The notes beneath the pieces were generated by a model. The model was not told the DNA's origin. It was given only the letters and a program-made list of their open reading frames with translations, and did not search any database. The translations under genes and the position numbers were made by a program. A stretch of DNA of 64,000 nt from M3007 sp044230315 (GTDB taxonomy: Bacteria > Bacteroidota > Bacteroidia > Chitinophagales > Saprospiraceae): positions 1 through 64,000 of the forward strand of contig JBGARJ010000007.1 of the NCBI GenBank assembly GCA_044230315.1. Direction: 5' to 3'. Position 1 is the first letter of the stretch. Each line of letters opens with the position of its first letter. Shown here piece after piece: positions 43,705 to 52,483 of the stretch.

Positions 43705-45323
43705 AGTACGGATTTATTATTGATAATCGAAAATGTATTGGCTGCCACGCCTGCACCACGGCCTGCAAGAGTGAACATGAAGTCCCCGTCGGGGTATTCC
43801 GCACCTGGGTAAAACAAGTGGAGAAAGGCGTTTTCCCCAACACCCGCCGGCTGTTTTCCGTTCTTCGCTGCAACCACTGCACCAATGCTCCCTGCGTGGA
43901 GATTTGCCCTGTAGAAGCGTTATACACCCGTCCCGACGGCATCGTCGATTTCAACAAAGACCGCTGTATCGGTTGCAAATCCTGCATGCAGGCCTGCCCC
44001 TACGATGCGCTGTATATCGACCCCGATACCCACACCGCGGCCAAATGCAACTATTGTGCGCACCGTGTGGATGTCGGGCTGGAACCCGCCTGTGTGGTGG
44101 TGTGCCCCGAGCACGCCATTATCTCCGGCGATATGGACGACCCCGCTTCCGAGATCAGCCAGCAACTTTCCCGCAACCAGACCATCGTGCGCAAACCGGA
44201 AAAAGCCACCGTGCCCAACTTGTTTTACATCGACGGCGACGAATTTTCCCTCACGCCCACGGCTGCGGAACAACCCGACGGCAACCTCTGGAGCGCCCAA
44301 ACGCAGGGCGTGGGGCATTATGCCCGTTACACCGAGCGCATGGCCTGGCAAGGCGAAGACCTGGTCCGGGAATTGCTGGAAAAGAGCGCAGTTACAACCG
44401 AAAATTCGGTTAATGGGACCTTCATCCCGCCCAAAAGCATCGAAGTGCTCACCGGAAAAAGCGCACAGCGGGTGTACAATGCCCCCAACAAAGGCATCTT
44501 ATGGGGTTGGGAAGTACCGGCCTACGTCACGACGAAAGCTATCGCTGCCGGGGCCTACCTGGTAGCGGTGGTGCTCATGTATTTCTGGCGCGATTTCTCG
44601 TGGCTGTCCCAACCCTTCTTGTCGGGCCTGGCTGCGAGCCTCGTGTTCCTGATCCTGACGACTGCCTTGCTGGTCAAAGATCTGGACCAGCCCAAGCGCT
44701 TCATTTATGTGCTGCTGCGCCCGCAATGGAAATCGTGGCTGGTGCGCGGCGGGTATGCCCTCACGCTGTTTGGCGGCGTAGTAACCCTGCAACTGGCGGC
44801 TACCTTACTCGGCTTCCGTACCCTGGCTTATTGGCTGACGCTTCCGGGTGTGCTGCTGGCCATCCTGGTAGCCGTGTATACGGCGTTTCTGTTCGCCCAG
44901 GCGCGCGGGCGCGATTTCTGGCAGAGCCCCTTGCTGCCGCTGCACATGGTTGTACACAGCCTGATGGCCGGCAGTGCGTTTTTCCTGTTGCTCCCGGTCT
45001 TAGGTTTGCTCCACGATTGGCATTACCCCATGTTGCTGCTGGCTGCCGGCATTGTACTCAACCTGGTGGTCGTGCTCGCCGAACTGACCATTACCCACCC
45101 GACTTCCGACGCCAAAGCCACCGTGGCCATGATCACCAAGGGCGCCTACAGCGACCGGTTTTGGTGGGCTATCGGGGTGGGCAACCTGGTGCCGCTGTTG
45201 TGCCTGCAAGCCGTAGGCGATCTGACGCCTGCCGTGGCTATTGCCGGCTTGCTGACGCTGTTCGGTATTTATGAAATGGAAAAAATATGGGTGGAAGCAC
45301 CCCAACGGATACCCCTGAGTTAA
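43701..45323 (+). CDS. Fused 4Fe-4S ferredoxin / NrfD-type membrane subunit (SoeB-SoeC-like)
   Basis: Residues 1-180 are a four-cluster ferredoxin subunit: Cys12/15/18/22, 57/60/65/69, 89/92/95/99 and 116/119/131/135, sixteen Cys in total. The C-terminal half (about 260-530) has eight membrane helices of the NrfD/DmsC quinone-reducing type, with the hallmark LVKDLDQPKRFIYVLLRPQW. In sulfite-oxidising SoeABC these are two separate proteins; here they are one 540-residue chain. It should pass electrons from the molybdenum subunit encoded next to menaquinone in the inner membrane. Start ATG 43701 overlaps the crp stop. An alternative is a polysulfide or DMSO reductase electron chain. Confidence 0.88.
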   Translation: MKYGFIIDNRKCIGCHACTTACKSEHEVPVGVFRTWVKQVEKGVFPNTRRLFSVLRCNHCTNAPCVEICPVEALYTRPDGIVDFNKDRCIGCKSCMQACPYDALYIDPDTHTAAKCNYCAHRVDVGLEPACVVVCPEHAIISGDMDDPASEISQQLSRNQTIVRKPEKATVPNLFYIDGDEFSLTPTAAEQPDGNLWSAQTQGVGHYARYTERMAWQGEDLVRELLEKSAVTTENSVNGTFIPPKSIEVLTGKSAQRVYNAPNKGILWGWEVPAYVTTKAIAAGAYLVAVVLMYFWRDFSWLSQPFLSGLAASLVFLILTTALLVKDLDQPKRFIYVLLRPQWKSWLVRGGYALTLFGGVVTLQLAATLLGFRTLAYWLTLPGVLLAILVAVYTAFLFAQARGRDFWQSPLLPLHMVVHSLMAGSAFFLLLPVLGLLHDWHYPMLLLAAGIVLNLVVVLAELTITHPTSDAKATVAMITKGAYSDRFWWAIGVGNLVPLLCLQAVGDLTPAVAIAGLLTLFGIYEMEKIWVEAPQRIPLS

Positions 45324-45363
45324 GGGGAGCCATTGTATTAGTTTACTTTTTGACGTTCGCACA

Positions 45364-48207
45364 ATGCCCTCATTTATAGAAAAACTCGCCGAATCGATTG
45401 GATTGATCCCCGATCTGCACCAACCCGGACCGGAAGACCCGCTCCAGCGCCTGCAACCGGGAAGCCAACTGACGTATTACCCCCCGCCCGAACGCTGGAA
45501 CGACTGGACCGAATACGAGGCCAAATCGTGGCCGCGCCGCGAAAAGAAAACCTACGACATTGTGCCGACGACCTGCTTCAATTGCGAATCGGCCTGCGGC
45601 TTGCTGGCCTATGTGGATAAGGCCAACGGGAAGGTGCGCAAATTCGAAGGCAATCCCTACCACCCCGGCTCCCGCGGCCGCAACTGCGCCAAAGGCCCCG
45701 CCACCATCAACCAGATAACCGACCCCGACCGCATCCTATACCCCCTCAAACGCGAAGGCAAGCGCGGCGACGGCCAATGGAAACGCGTCAGTTGGGATGA
45801 AGTGCTCGACGATATCGCCGGGCGCATCCGCAAAGCATTTTTAGAAGAACGCCACAACGAAGTGGTCTACCACGTCGGCCGGCCCGGCCACGAAGGCTAT
45901 ATCGAGCGCGTACTCCAGTCGTGGGGTATCGACGGCCACAACTCCCACACCAATATTTGTTCCGCCGGCGCCCGTTTTGGTTACGCCATCTGGCACGGCC
46001 ACGACCGGCCGTCACCCGATCACACCAATGCCCGGGTCATCCTGCTTATCTCGGCGCACCTCGAGTCGGGGCACTACTTCAACCCCCATGCCCAACGCAT
46101 CATCGAGGCCAAAATGAAAGGCGCGCGCCTCATTGTAATGGATCCGCGCCTGTCGAACACGGCCAGCCTTGCCGATCACTGGATGCCGACCTATCCCGGT
46201 ACCGAAGCCGCCGTGCTGCTGGCCATGGCCAAGATCATCCTCGACGAGGGTTTGTACGACCGCGATTACCTCGAAAACTGGGTCAACTGGCAGCAATGGC
46301 TCGAGGCCGAAGCACCCGGCGCCTCGCCCGTTTTCGAACAGTTTATCGAAAAAATGAAGGCCGCTTATGCCGATTACACCCCCGAATTTGCCGAAAGAGA
46401 AAGCGGCGTCCAAGCGGCGGTCATCCGGGAGGTAGCCATCGAGATCGGCAAAGCCGGATCGCGTTTCGCGTCGCACAACTGGCGCTCCGCCGGCTCGGGC
46501 AACCTCGGCGGCTGGGCGGTGGCGCGATGCCTGCATTTTCTCAACGTGCTGACCGGCTCGGTGGGCACCGAAGGCGGCACGAGCCCGAATGACTGGAATA
46601 AATTCAAACCCAAATTCTTCGATCAGCCACCGGCCCAGAAATTCTGGAATGAGCTGCATTTCCCAAAAGAGTACCCGCTGGCGTTTTTCGAGATGTCGTT
46701 CCTGCTGCCGCATTTCCTGAAAGACAAGCGCGGCCGGCTCGACACGTATTTCACCCGCGTGTTCAACCCTGTGTGGACCTACCCCGACGGTTTTATGTGG
46801 ATGGAGGCGCTGTCGGACGAAGAAGCGGTAGGTTGCCATATCGCGTTGACGCCGACCTGGAACGAGACCGCGTATTTCGCCGATTACGTGTTGCCCATGG
46901 GCCACGCTTCCGAGCGGCACGACCTGAACAGTTATGAAACCCATTCCGGCACCTGGATCGCGTTCCGGCAACCCGTCCTGCGCGAAGTGGCGCGCCGGCA
47001 GGGCCGCGACGTGCAGTTCACCTACGAGGTCAACCCCGGCGAGGTGTGGGAAGAAGATGAGTTTTGGATACAACTCTCGTGGCGGATCGACCCGGATGGC
47101 TCCCTGGGGATCAAAAAACATTTCGAGTCGCCCTACCGGCCCGGCGAATGCGTCACGGTGGATGAATACTACCAATACATCTTTGAGCATACCAAAGGCT
47201 TGCCCGAAACTGCAGCGCAGGAAGGGCTTTCCCCGCTGGAATACATGCGCAAATACGGCGCTTTCGTGGTTGAAAAATCGGCCTATAAAAAGAACGAGCA
47301 AGCGCTGACCGAACCCGAACTGGCCGGCGCCAATACAGACCCTAAAACCGGGCTGATCACCAAAAACGGCAAAACCATTGGCGTTGAGGTAAAAGGAAAA
47401 GCCTGCGTGGGCTTTCCCACGCCTTCCCGGAAGCAAGAGTTTTTCAGCCAAACCATGATCGACTGGAAATGGCCCGAATACACCATTCCGACCTATTTGA
47501 AAAGCCATATCCACGCCGACGAGATCGATTATGCCAAGGGCGAGTTCCCGTTGTTGCCTACCTTCCGGTTGCCGGTACTGATCCACTCGCGATCGGGCAA
47601 TGCCAAATGGCTCTATGAGATTGCCAACCGGAATCCGATCTGGATGCATCCGTCGGACGCCGCGCGACTCGAATTGAAAACCGGCTCGCTCGTACGGGTG
47701 TACACCGAGATCGGGTATTTTGTCGACAAAGTGTGGGTGACCGAAGGGATGAAACCCGGCGTCCTGGCCTGTTCGCATCACCTGGGTCGCTGGCGTCGCC
47801 CGCAGGACGCGCCCGGCAACCGCTGGGCAACGGCGACCGTCAATATTGAGAACGACGGCCAGGGCGGCTGGAAAATGAAAACCCTGAAGGGCATTGCGCC
47901 GTTCAAAAGTACGGATAAGGACAGCGCGCGTATTTACTGGACCGACGGCGGCGTACACCAGAACATCACATTCCCGGTTCACCCCGACCCGATTTCGGGG
48001 ATGCACTGCTGGCACCAGAAGGTTCGCCTGGAAAAGGCTCGCCGGGAAGACGATTATGGAGACGTTTTTGTAGATACCAACAAGAGTATGGACGTGTATC
48101 GAAAATGGCTCGACATGACCCGGCCGGCCCCGGGTCCCAACAACCTGCGCCGGCCGCTCTGGATGAAGCGCGCCTTGCGGCCCGTGGATGAGGCGTTTTA
48201 TTTTTAA
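45364..48207 (+). CDS. soeA: Molybdopterin oxidoreductase catalytic subunit, SoeA-like sulfite dehydrogenase
   Basis: This is a 947-residue Mo/W-bisPGD enzyme of the DMSO reductase family. The N-terminal 4Fe-4S site is Cys71/74/78/108 (CFNCESACG ... NCAKG). The probable molybdenum ligand is Cys199 (HTNICSAGARFGY). Further family segments are LIVMDPRLSNTASLADHWMP and the C-terminal cofactor-binding MKPGVLACSHHLGRWRRPQD. There is no Tat signal, so it acts in the cytoplasm, as SoeA does and unlike most Psr/Phs enzymes. Together with the fused subunit upstream it would oxidise sulfite to sulfate. The substrate is inferred from context (sHdr makes sulfite; SulP follows); thiosulfate or polysulfide reductase activity is the main alternative. 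Confidence 0.78.
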   Translation: MPSFIEKLAESIGLIPDLHQPGPEDPLQRLQPGSQLTYYPPPERWNDWTEYEAKSWPRREKKTYDIVPTTCFNCESACGLLAYVDKANGKVRKFEGNPYHPGSRGRNCAKGPATINQITDPDRILYPLKREGKRGDGQWKRVSWDEVLDDIAGRIRKAFLEERHNEVVYHVGRPGHEGYIERVLQSWGIDGHNSHTNICSAGARFGYAIWHGHDRPSPDHTNARVILLISAHLESGHYFNPHAQRIIEAKMKGARLIVMDPRLSNTASLADHWMPTYPGTEAAVLLAMAKIILDEGLYDRDYLENWVNWQQWLEAEAPGASPVFEQFIEKMKAAYADYTPEFAERESGVQAAVIREVAIEIGKAGSRFASHNWRSAGSGNLGGWAVARCLHFLNVLTGSVGTEGGTSPNDWNKFKPKFFDQPPAQKFWNELHFPKEYPLAFFEMSFLLPHFLKDKRGRLDTYFTRVFNPVWTYPDGFMWMEALSDEEAVGCHIALTPTWNETAYFADYVLPMGHASERHDLNSYETHSGTWIAFRQPVLREVARRQGRDVQFTYEVNPGEVWEEDEFWIQLSWRIDPDGSLGIKKHFESPYRPGECVTVDEYYQYIFEHTKGLPETAAQEGLSPLEYMRKYGAFVVEKSAYKKNEQALTEPELAGANTDPKTGLITKNGKTIGVEVKGKACVGFPTPSRKQEFFSQTMIDWKWPEYTIPTYLKSHIHADEIDYAKGEFPLLPTFRLPVLIHSRSGNAKWLYEIANRNPIWMHPSDAARLELKTGSLVRVYTEIGYFVDKVWVTEGMKPGVLACSHHLGRWRRPQDAPGNRWATATVNIENDGQGGWKMKTLKGIAPFKSTDKDSARIYWTDGGVHQNITFPVHPDPISGMHCWHQKVRLEKARREDDYGDVFVDTNKSMDVYRKWLDMTRPAPGPNNLRRPLWMKRALRPVDEAFYF

Positions 48208-48225
48208 TGGTAAAATCCAACAGGT

Positions 48226-50097
48226 ATGAACCTGGGGAGTTATTTGAAATCGCAGTTACACCACGTTGTCGAGGAGGTGAAAAGCACGCTCCCCGACGAC
48301 ATCAGTTTTGATTTTCGACAGCACGTACTGCCGCTGTTTTTTCCGTTCCTCGCGTGGAAAGACGAACTGAAGAACCGGGCAACGCTGCAGGCCGATTTTA
48401 TGGCGGGCATTATCGGGGCTATCATCGTTTTGCCGCAGGGCATAGCGTTTGCCATGATCGCCGGTTTGCCCCCCCAGTACGGGCTGTACACGGCGATGGT
48501 GTCGCCGATAATTGCGGGTCTGTTCAGTTCAACCCGCCATTCGGTTTCGGGTCCTGCCGCGCCGATTTCACTGGTCGTCTTTGCCACTGTCAGCAAGGTG
48601 GCGCTTCCGGGTTCGGCCGATTACATCGACAAAGTGCTGATGCTGACCTTTATGGTGGGCGCCATTCAACTGGCGCTGGGCCTGGGGCGCATGGGGCGGT
48701 ACGTGAGTTTTGTGTCGCACACCGTTATCGTCGGCTTTGTGTCGGGCGCAGCGGTGTTGCTGATCACCAATCAAATGAAATCCGTCCTGGGTATTGACAT
48801 CCCCTCGCGGGCGGCGTTTTTGGAGACCTGGGGCCAGATCCTGAGGCACCTGTACAAGGTCAACTGGGCAGTTTTGATGGTAGCGGTGTATACGGTATCG
48901 CTCGCATTGTTGTTCCGAAGGTATGCGCCTAAACTTCCCCACCTCTTAATGGGGCTGGCGGGTGGTACCCTGCTGGCCTGGATTCTGGGCGGGCCGGCGG
49001 CCGGTATTCCGCTTATTGCCGAAGTGCACCGCCACTTGCCGACGCCTTCCCTGCCGGGGTTTTCGGCGGGCAATTTTCACAGCTTGCTGAGCGGCGCCTT
49101 CGCCGTGGCGTTGTTCGGGTTGATCCAAACCCTGGCGGTAGGGCGCGCCATTGCCGTGCAGTCGGGCCAGCAGCTCGACGGCAACCAGGAGTTTATCGGG
49201 CAAGGGCTCTCCAACCTGGTCGGCAGTTTCTTTTCCTGTTACGCCAGCGCCGGGTCAATCACCCGTTCCGGTCTGAATTACCAGTCTGGCGCCCGAACCC
49301 CGATGGCCGGCATTTTTTCGGCCCTGTTGCTGGTGATCATTGTGCTTTTGTTCGCGCCGTTTACGAAGTACCTGCCGGTACCGGCCATGAGCGGGCTCAT
49401 CCTGCTGATCGGTTGGGGGTTGATCGATTTTAAGCACATCCGCGACATACGAAAGACCAGCAGGCAGGAGAACTTTATATTAGGCGTCACCTTTTTTGCC
49501 ACCCTGTTTGCGGAGCTGGAGTTTGCCGTGTATATCGGCATTTTGCTGTCGCTCTACTTTTTCCTGCGCAAAACCTCGTCGCCCAACATTGCCGTGATGG
49601 CGCCCGATGAGCACCACCATTTTGTCAATATCATCCGGAAAAAAGTATCGCAGTGTCCCCAACTGAAAATCATCCGCATCGACGGGCACTTGTACTTTGG
49701 GGCCATCGACCACGTGGCCGCCATTGTGCGGGAAATGCGGAAAGGTCCGGAAAAATACGTGTTGGTGTTGGCCAACGGCGTGAATTATGTAGACCTCGAC
49801 GGCGCCGAATGGCTGGCCCGCGAAGCGGCTTACTGGCGAAAAAAAGGCGGCGGCATGTATATTGTCCGGCTGAAACTGATCGCCCAGGACATCATGGAAA
49901 GCGGCGGTTATATGGAGGCGATCGGCCGCGAGTATTTCTTTACGTCCAAAACCGATGCACTGGCGGCTATTTACCAAAAACTGGACCGCGAGATCTGCCG
50001 CAACTGTCCCTACCGGATATTCCTCGAATGTCAGAACGACCCGGAATTGCCGGCGGTCAGCCGGACGGCAAAGCACGGAAACACTACCGTGGCCTAA
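48226..50097 (+). CDS. SulP family sulfate permease with STAS domain
   Basis: This 623-residue protein is an inner membrane anion transporter with 12-14 helices. Conserved segments are GIIGAIIVLPQGIAFAMIAG, PPQYGLYTAMVSPIIAGLF, STRHSVSGPAAPISLVVFA and SCYASAGSITRSGLNYQSGA. A C-terminal STAS domain (about 455-570, IIRIDGHLYFGAIDHV, VLANGVNYVDLDGAEWL) is present. The tail has CRNCPYRIFLECQ, an unusual Cys-rich end. It lies 18 bp after soeA, so its likely role is to exchange the sulfate (or sulfite) made by the pathway. Direction of transport cannot be told from sequence. Confidence 0.92.
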   Translation: MNLGSYLKSQLHHVVEEVKSTLPDDISFDFRQHVLPLFFPFLAWKDELKNRATLQADFMAGIIGAIIVLPQGIAFAMIAGLPPQYGLYTAMVSPIIAGLFSSTRHSVSGPAAPISLVVFATVSKVALPGSADYIDKVLMLTFMVGAIQLALGLGRMGRYVSFVSHTVIVGFVSGAAVLLITNQMKSVLGIDIPSRAAFLETWGQILRHLYKVNWAVLMVAVYTVSLALLFRRYAPKLPHLLMGLAGGTLLAWILGGPAAGIPLIAEVHRHLPTPSLPGFSAGNFHSLLSGAFAVALFGLIQTLAVGRAIAVQSGQQLDGNQEFIGQGLSNLVGSFFSCYASAGSITRSGLNYQSGARTPMAGIFSALLLVIIVLLFAPFTKYLPVPAMSGLILLIGWGLIDFKHIRDIRKTSRQENFILGVTFFATLFAELEFAVYIGILLSLYFFLRKTSSPNIAVMAPDEHHHFVNIIRKKVSQCPQLKIIRIDGHLYFGAIDHVAAIVREMRKGPEKYVLVLANGVNYVDLDGAEWLAREAAYWRKKGGGMYIVRLKLIAQDIMESGGYMEAIGREYFFTSKTDALAAIYQKLDREICRNCPYRIFLECQNDPELPAVSRTAKHGNTTVA

Positions 50098-50261
50098 TAG
50101 ACTTGTTGCGACGGCGCCTTTGGCACGAATAATTCAGCCGGTTAACCCCGACGAGCGCAAGCCCGCATCCGGCGCAAAGCCCGAACTTGCCCTTGTAGTT
50201 CTTTTGGCTTTCTCTTTCATTTTCAATAGATTATTTTTAGAACAGGTATAAATATCGAACT

Positions 50262-50277
50262 GGTGACAAAAGTCACC
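50262..50277. promoter_or_regulatory. CRP/FNR-like palindromic operator upstream of tusA-shdr operon
   Basis: GGTGACAAAAGTCACC has perfect arms GGTGAC/GTCACC around AAAA and shares GTGACAAA-W-GTCACC with the site at 42908. Its centre lies 30.5 bp before the -7 element, within one base of the spacing at the crp-soe promoter. Confidence 0.7.
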
Positions 50278-50307
50278 TTTGTTCTACCCAATTAAGTAAT
50301 AAATTGG
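50278..50307 (+). promoter_or_regulatory. Promoter of the tusA-shdr operon
   Basis: TTTG (50278-50281) and TAAATTGG (50300-50307) are separated by 18 bases. The first matches the -33 element exactly, and the second matches TAnnTTTG at all but one defined position. Expected start about 50313. Confidence 0.45.
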
Positions 50308-50369
50308 CACCCGTTATTTTTATCCAGCAAAGGCGCGAGTCCATTTTATTCACAGCATAACCACTCTTG

Positions 50370-50609
50370 ATGGCAGCATTTACCGTTACAAAAACCCTCG
50401 ACTGCTCCGGGCTGCTTTGCCCGATGCCTGTAGTTAAAACAAAAAAAGCCATTCAAACCATGGAGATCGGTGAGGTCCTGGAGATGATTGCAACCGACCC
50501 CGGCGCCATGCCCGATATGGAAGCGTGGGCTAAACAAACCCGGCACGAATTGCTCGAATCGCGCGACGAAGGCAAATCATTCCGCTTTTTCATCAAAAAA
50601 ACGCACTAA
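50370..50609 (+). CDS. tusA: TusA-like sulfur carrier protein
   Basis: This 79-residue cytoplasmic sulfurtransferase carries a persulfide on the Cys of its CPxP motif (Cys17 in DCSGLLCPMPVVKTKKAIQT). A second Cys (Cys12) precedes it. In sulfur oxidisers TusA moves sulfane sulfur between DsrE-type proteins and the sHdr complex. ATG 50370 is preferred to the TTG at 50367. It is the first gene of the shdr transcription unit, 3 bp before the DsrE gene. Confidence 0.93.
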   Translation: MAAFTVTKTLDCSGLLCPMPVVKTKKAIQTMEIGEVLEMIATDPGAMPDMEAWAKQTRHELLESRDEGKSFRFFIKKTH

Positions 50610-50612
50610 GCC

Positions 50613-51140
50613 ATGGCAAGCGACCCTTCATCCGACAGGCCCCGGCGCCTCGCCCTCATTTCGAGTAAAGGCTCCCTCGACTGGGCATATCCGCCCTTTA
50701 TCCTGGCCTCCGCTGCCGCTTCTATGGACTGGGAGGTGGCAATATTTTTCACGTTTTACGGGTTGCCGTTGTTGAAAAAGGAAATACACGCCAAAGTATC
50801 GCCGCTCGGCAACCCGGCCATGCCAATGAAGATGCCTTTTGGCTCCGAAGGATTCCAAAACATCAACTGGCCCATGCCCAATATCCTCATGGCCAATATC
50901 CCCGGCTTTGAGACGGCCGCCACCGGCCTCATGAAAAAAATGTTCAAAAACAAAGGCGTCGCCACGGTCGAAGAACTGCGGGATGCCTGTGTCGACATGG
51001 ATGTTCGCCTGATCGGTTGCCAAATGACCATGGATGTTTTCGGCTTTACCAAGGAAGACTTCATCGATGCCGCTGAAATCGGCGGCGCGGCCACTTTTCT
51101 CGCCTATGCCGCCGATGCCGATGTAAGCCTCTTTATCTGA
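50613..51140 (+). CDS. dsrE3A: DsrE3A-like sulfurtransferase
   Basis: This is a 175-residue protein of the DsrE/DsrF/DrsH superfamily. The fold starts with RRLALISSKGSLDWAYPPFI and has the conserved Cys136 in RLIGCQMTMDVFGFTKEDF, which carries the sulfane sulfur. The region after PMKMPFGSEGFQNINWPMPN is typical of the larger DsrE2/DsrE3A members. It should receive sulfur from a rhodanese or from low-molecular-weight persulfide and pass it to TusA, whose gene is directly upstream. No linked rhodanese is present in the window. Confidence 0.85.
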   Translation: MASDPSSDRPRRLALISSKGSLDWAYPPFILASAAASMDWEVAIFFTFYGLPLLKKEIHAKVSPLGNPAMPMKMPFGSEGFQNINWPMPNILMANIPGFETAATGLMKKMFKNKGVATVEELRDACVDMDVRLIGCQMTMDVFGFTKEDFIDAAEIGGAATFLAYAADADVSLFI

Positions 51141-51143
51141 AAA

Positions 51144-52217
51144 TTGAACATTCGATTCATTGACGCCGGGCGCGTGCCCGCTTTACGGTCGCAGACCATT
51201 TACCATGCCCTGGCATACGCCAGACCAGCGTCTGCACCCGATACGATAGTATTGTCGACACCCGCAGAACCCTACGTCTGCACCGGATACCACCGGTCGC
51301 CGGCCGAAGAAATTGATCTGAGTTACTGTGCGGCAGCCGGCTTACCTGTCATTCGACGGGAGACGGGTGGCGGAACGGTTTATATCGACGACCAGCAGTT
51401 GTTTGTGCAGTGGATTTTCGACCCTGCGCGGCTGCCCCGCAAGGTGGAATCCCGGTTCCGCTTGTTTTGTCAGCCCCTGATTGAAACCTACCAGTTCTTT
51501 GGCATCAATGCTGTTTTCTTTCCGCCCAACGATGTGCATGTGCGGAACCGCAAGATCGTCGGCACGGGCGCCGGCGCCATCGGGAATGCGGAAGTCGTGA
51601 CCGGCAACTTCCTGTTCGACTTCGACCCCGAGCGCATGGCGGCCCTGTTACGCCTTCCCTCGGAGCGGTTTCGCCAATTGACGCGCGAAGGGATGGAAAA
51701 ATACATGAGTTCGTTCCGGCAAGCGCTGAAAAGCCCGCCCGAACCGGAAACCGTCAAAAACGTGTACCGGGAAAAATGCGCGGCCGTTTTGAATGCCGTG
51801 CTCGAACCGGGGGCGTTCACGACCGCCGAACTCGAACGCATGGAGCAACTCGACGCTCAATTCGCTTCGGAAGCCTGGCTGGCCGAAGCGCCGGCGGGGA
51901 ATGGTCCGCTCCGGCGGGTCAAAATACACGCCAATGTCTGGGTGACAACTGTTGCCATCCCAATTGCTGGCGGCGCCGAAATCGAGATCGTGCTTCGAAC
52001 CAAAGGTAATCGCATCGATGCCATTGCCATTTCGGGCGAAACCGGCCTGCTGCCCAGCCACCGGGTCGGCAGTCTCGAAAAGGCGTTGCTGTTTGTAGCC
52101 CTCGAAGCCGATCCGCTCCGCGAAACCCTGGAAGCCTGGTTTGAACTCCACCAAGTGCGTACCACGCGTCTGACCACCGATCAATGGGTAGACGCGCTTT
52201 TAAAATGCAAGGTGTGA
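51144..52217 (+). CDS. Divergent lipoate-protein ligase (LplA-like) of the shdr cluster
   Basis: A biotin/lipoate-ligase catalytic domain (about 1-235) has the lipoate-binding Gly motif RRETGGGTVYIDDQQLFVQW (residues 71-90) and the conserved lysine Lys137 in RNRKIVGTGAGAIGNAEVV. A C-terminal region of about 110 residues resembles the small accessory domain. The start is TTG 51144, 3 bp after the DsrE stop. It likely attaches lipoate or octanoate to LbpA, as sLpl proteins do in other sHdr clusters. It is clearly different from the second ligase at 60534, so the two may serve different LbpA proteins or substrates. Confidence 0.8.
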   Translation: MNIRFIDAGRVPALRSQTIYHALAYARPASAPDTIVLSTPAEPYVCTGYHRSPAEEIDLSYCAAAGLPVIRRETGGGTVYIDDQQLFVQWIFDPARLPRKVESRFRLFCQPLIETYQFFGINAVFFPPNDVHVRNRKIVGTGAGAIGNAEVVTGNFLFDFDPERMAALLRLPSERFRQLTREGMEKYMSSFRQALKSPPEPETVKNVYREKCAAVLNAVLEPGAFTTAELERMEQLDAQFASEAWLAEAPAGNGPLRRVKIHANVWVTTVAIPIAGGAEIEIVLRTKGNRIDAIAISGETGLLPSHRVGSLEKALLFVALEADPLRETLEAWFELHQVRTTRLTTDQWVDALLKCKV

Positions 52218-52462
52218 ACCGTACGATTTACAAGGCATCGGAGATGGCGCAGGTGTACCAGGAAAATCCCGGGGTATGGCTGCTGCTGGAAGTGCTGGAA
52301 CGCAACCCCAATAACGGCCGCGCCGAAAAACTATGCCTGCTGAAAGCGGCAGCACAAAAAGAAGCGCTTTACGACTTTCTGCTGGAGCAGGAAGACTGGA
52401 ATTGGCACAAAGAGTACGTGTTTGTGTACTCCGACCCCGATAAACAATGCGAAATCGTGTAA
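52205..52462 (+). CDS. Small conserved-looking unknown protein in shdr operon
   Basis: This is an 85-residue soluble, Glu/Leu-rich protein (MQGVNRTIYKASEMAQVYQE ... NNGRAEKLCLLKAAAQKEAL). The C-terminus is acidic and aromatic (EQEDWNWHKEYVFVYSDPDK). ATG 52205 overlaps the ligase stop by 13 bp; an alternative ATG at 52184 adds seven residues. It is translationally coupled within the shdr operon, so it is probably a genuine gene of the pathway. I do not recognise a family. Confidence 0.6.
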   Translation: MQGVNRTIYKASEMAQVYQENPGVWLLLEVLERNPNNGRAEKLCLLKAAAQKEALYDFLLEQEDWNWHKEYVFVYSDPDKQCEIV

Positions 52463-52483
52463 AAATTAAATTTGATAGAATAC

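Larger units (their letters stand above)
50098..50369 (+). other. Promoter region before the tusA-shdr operon
   Basis: There is no gene in this 272-bp gap between sulP and tusA. It contains the second palindromic operator (50262-50277) and a -33/-7 pair (50278-50307), so the tusA-shdr genes have their own start besides any read-through from sulP. No terminator hairpin was found after sulP. Confidence 0.6.

Noticed and set aside
46012..48015. Open frame of 667 codons on the minus strand across soeA
   Set aside because: Antisense shadow of the molybdenum enzyme in GC-rich sequence; composition rich in Arg, Gly and Val without any motif.
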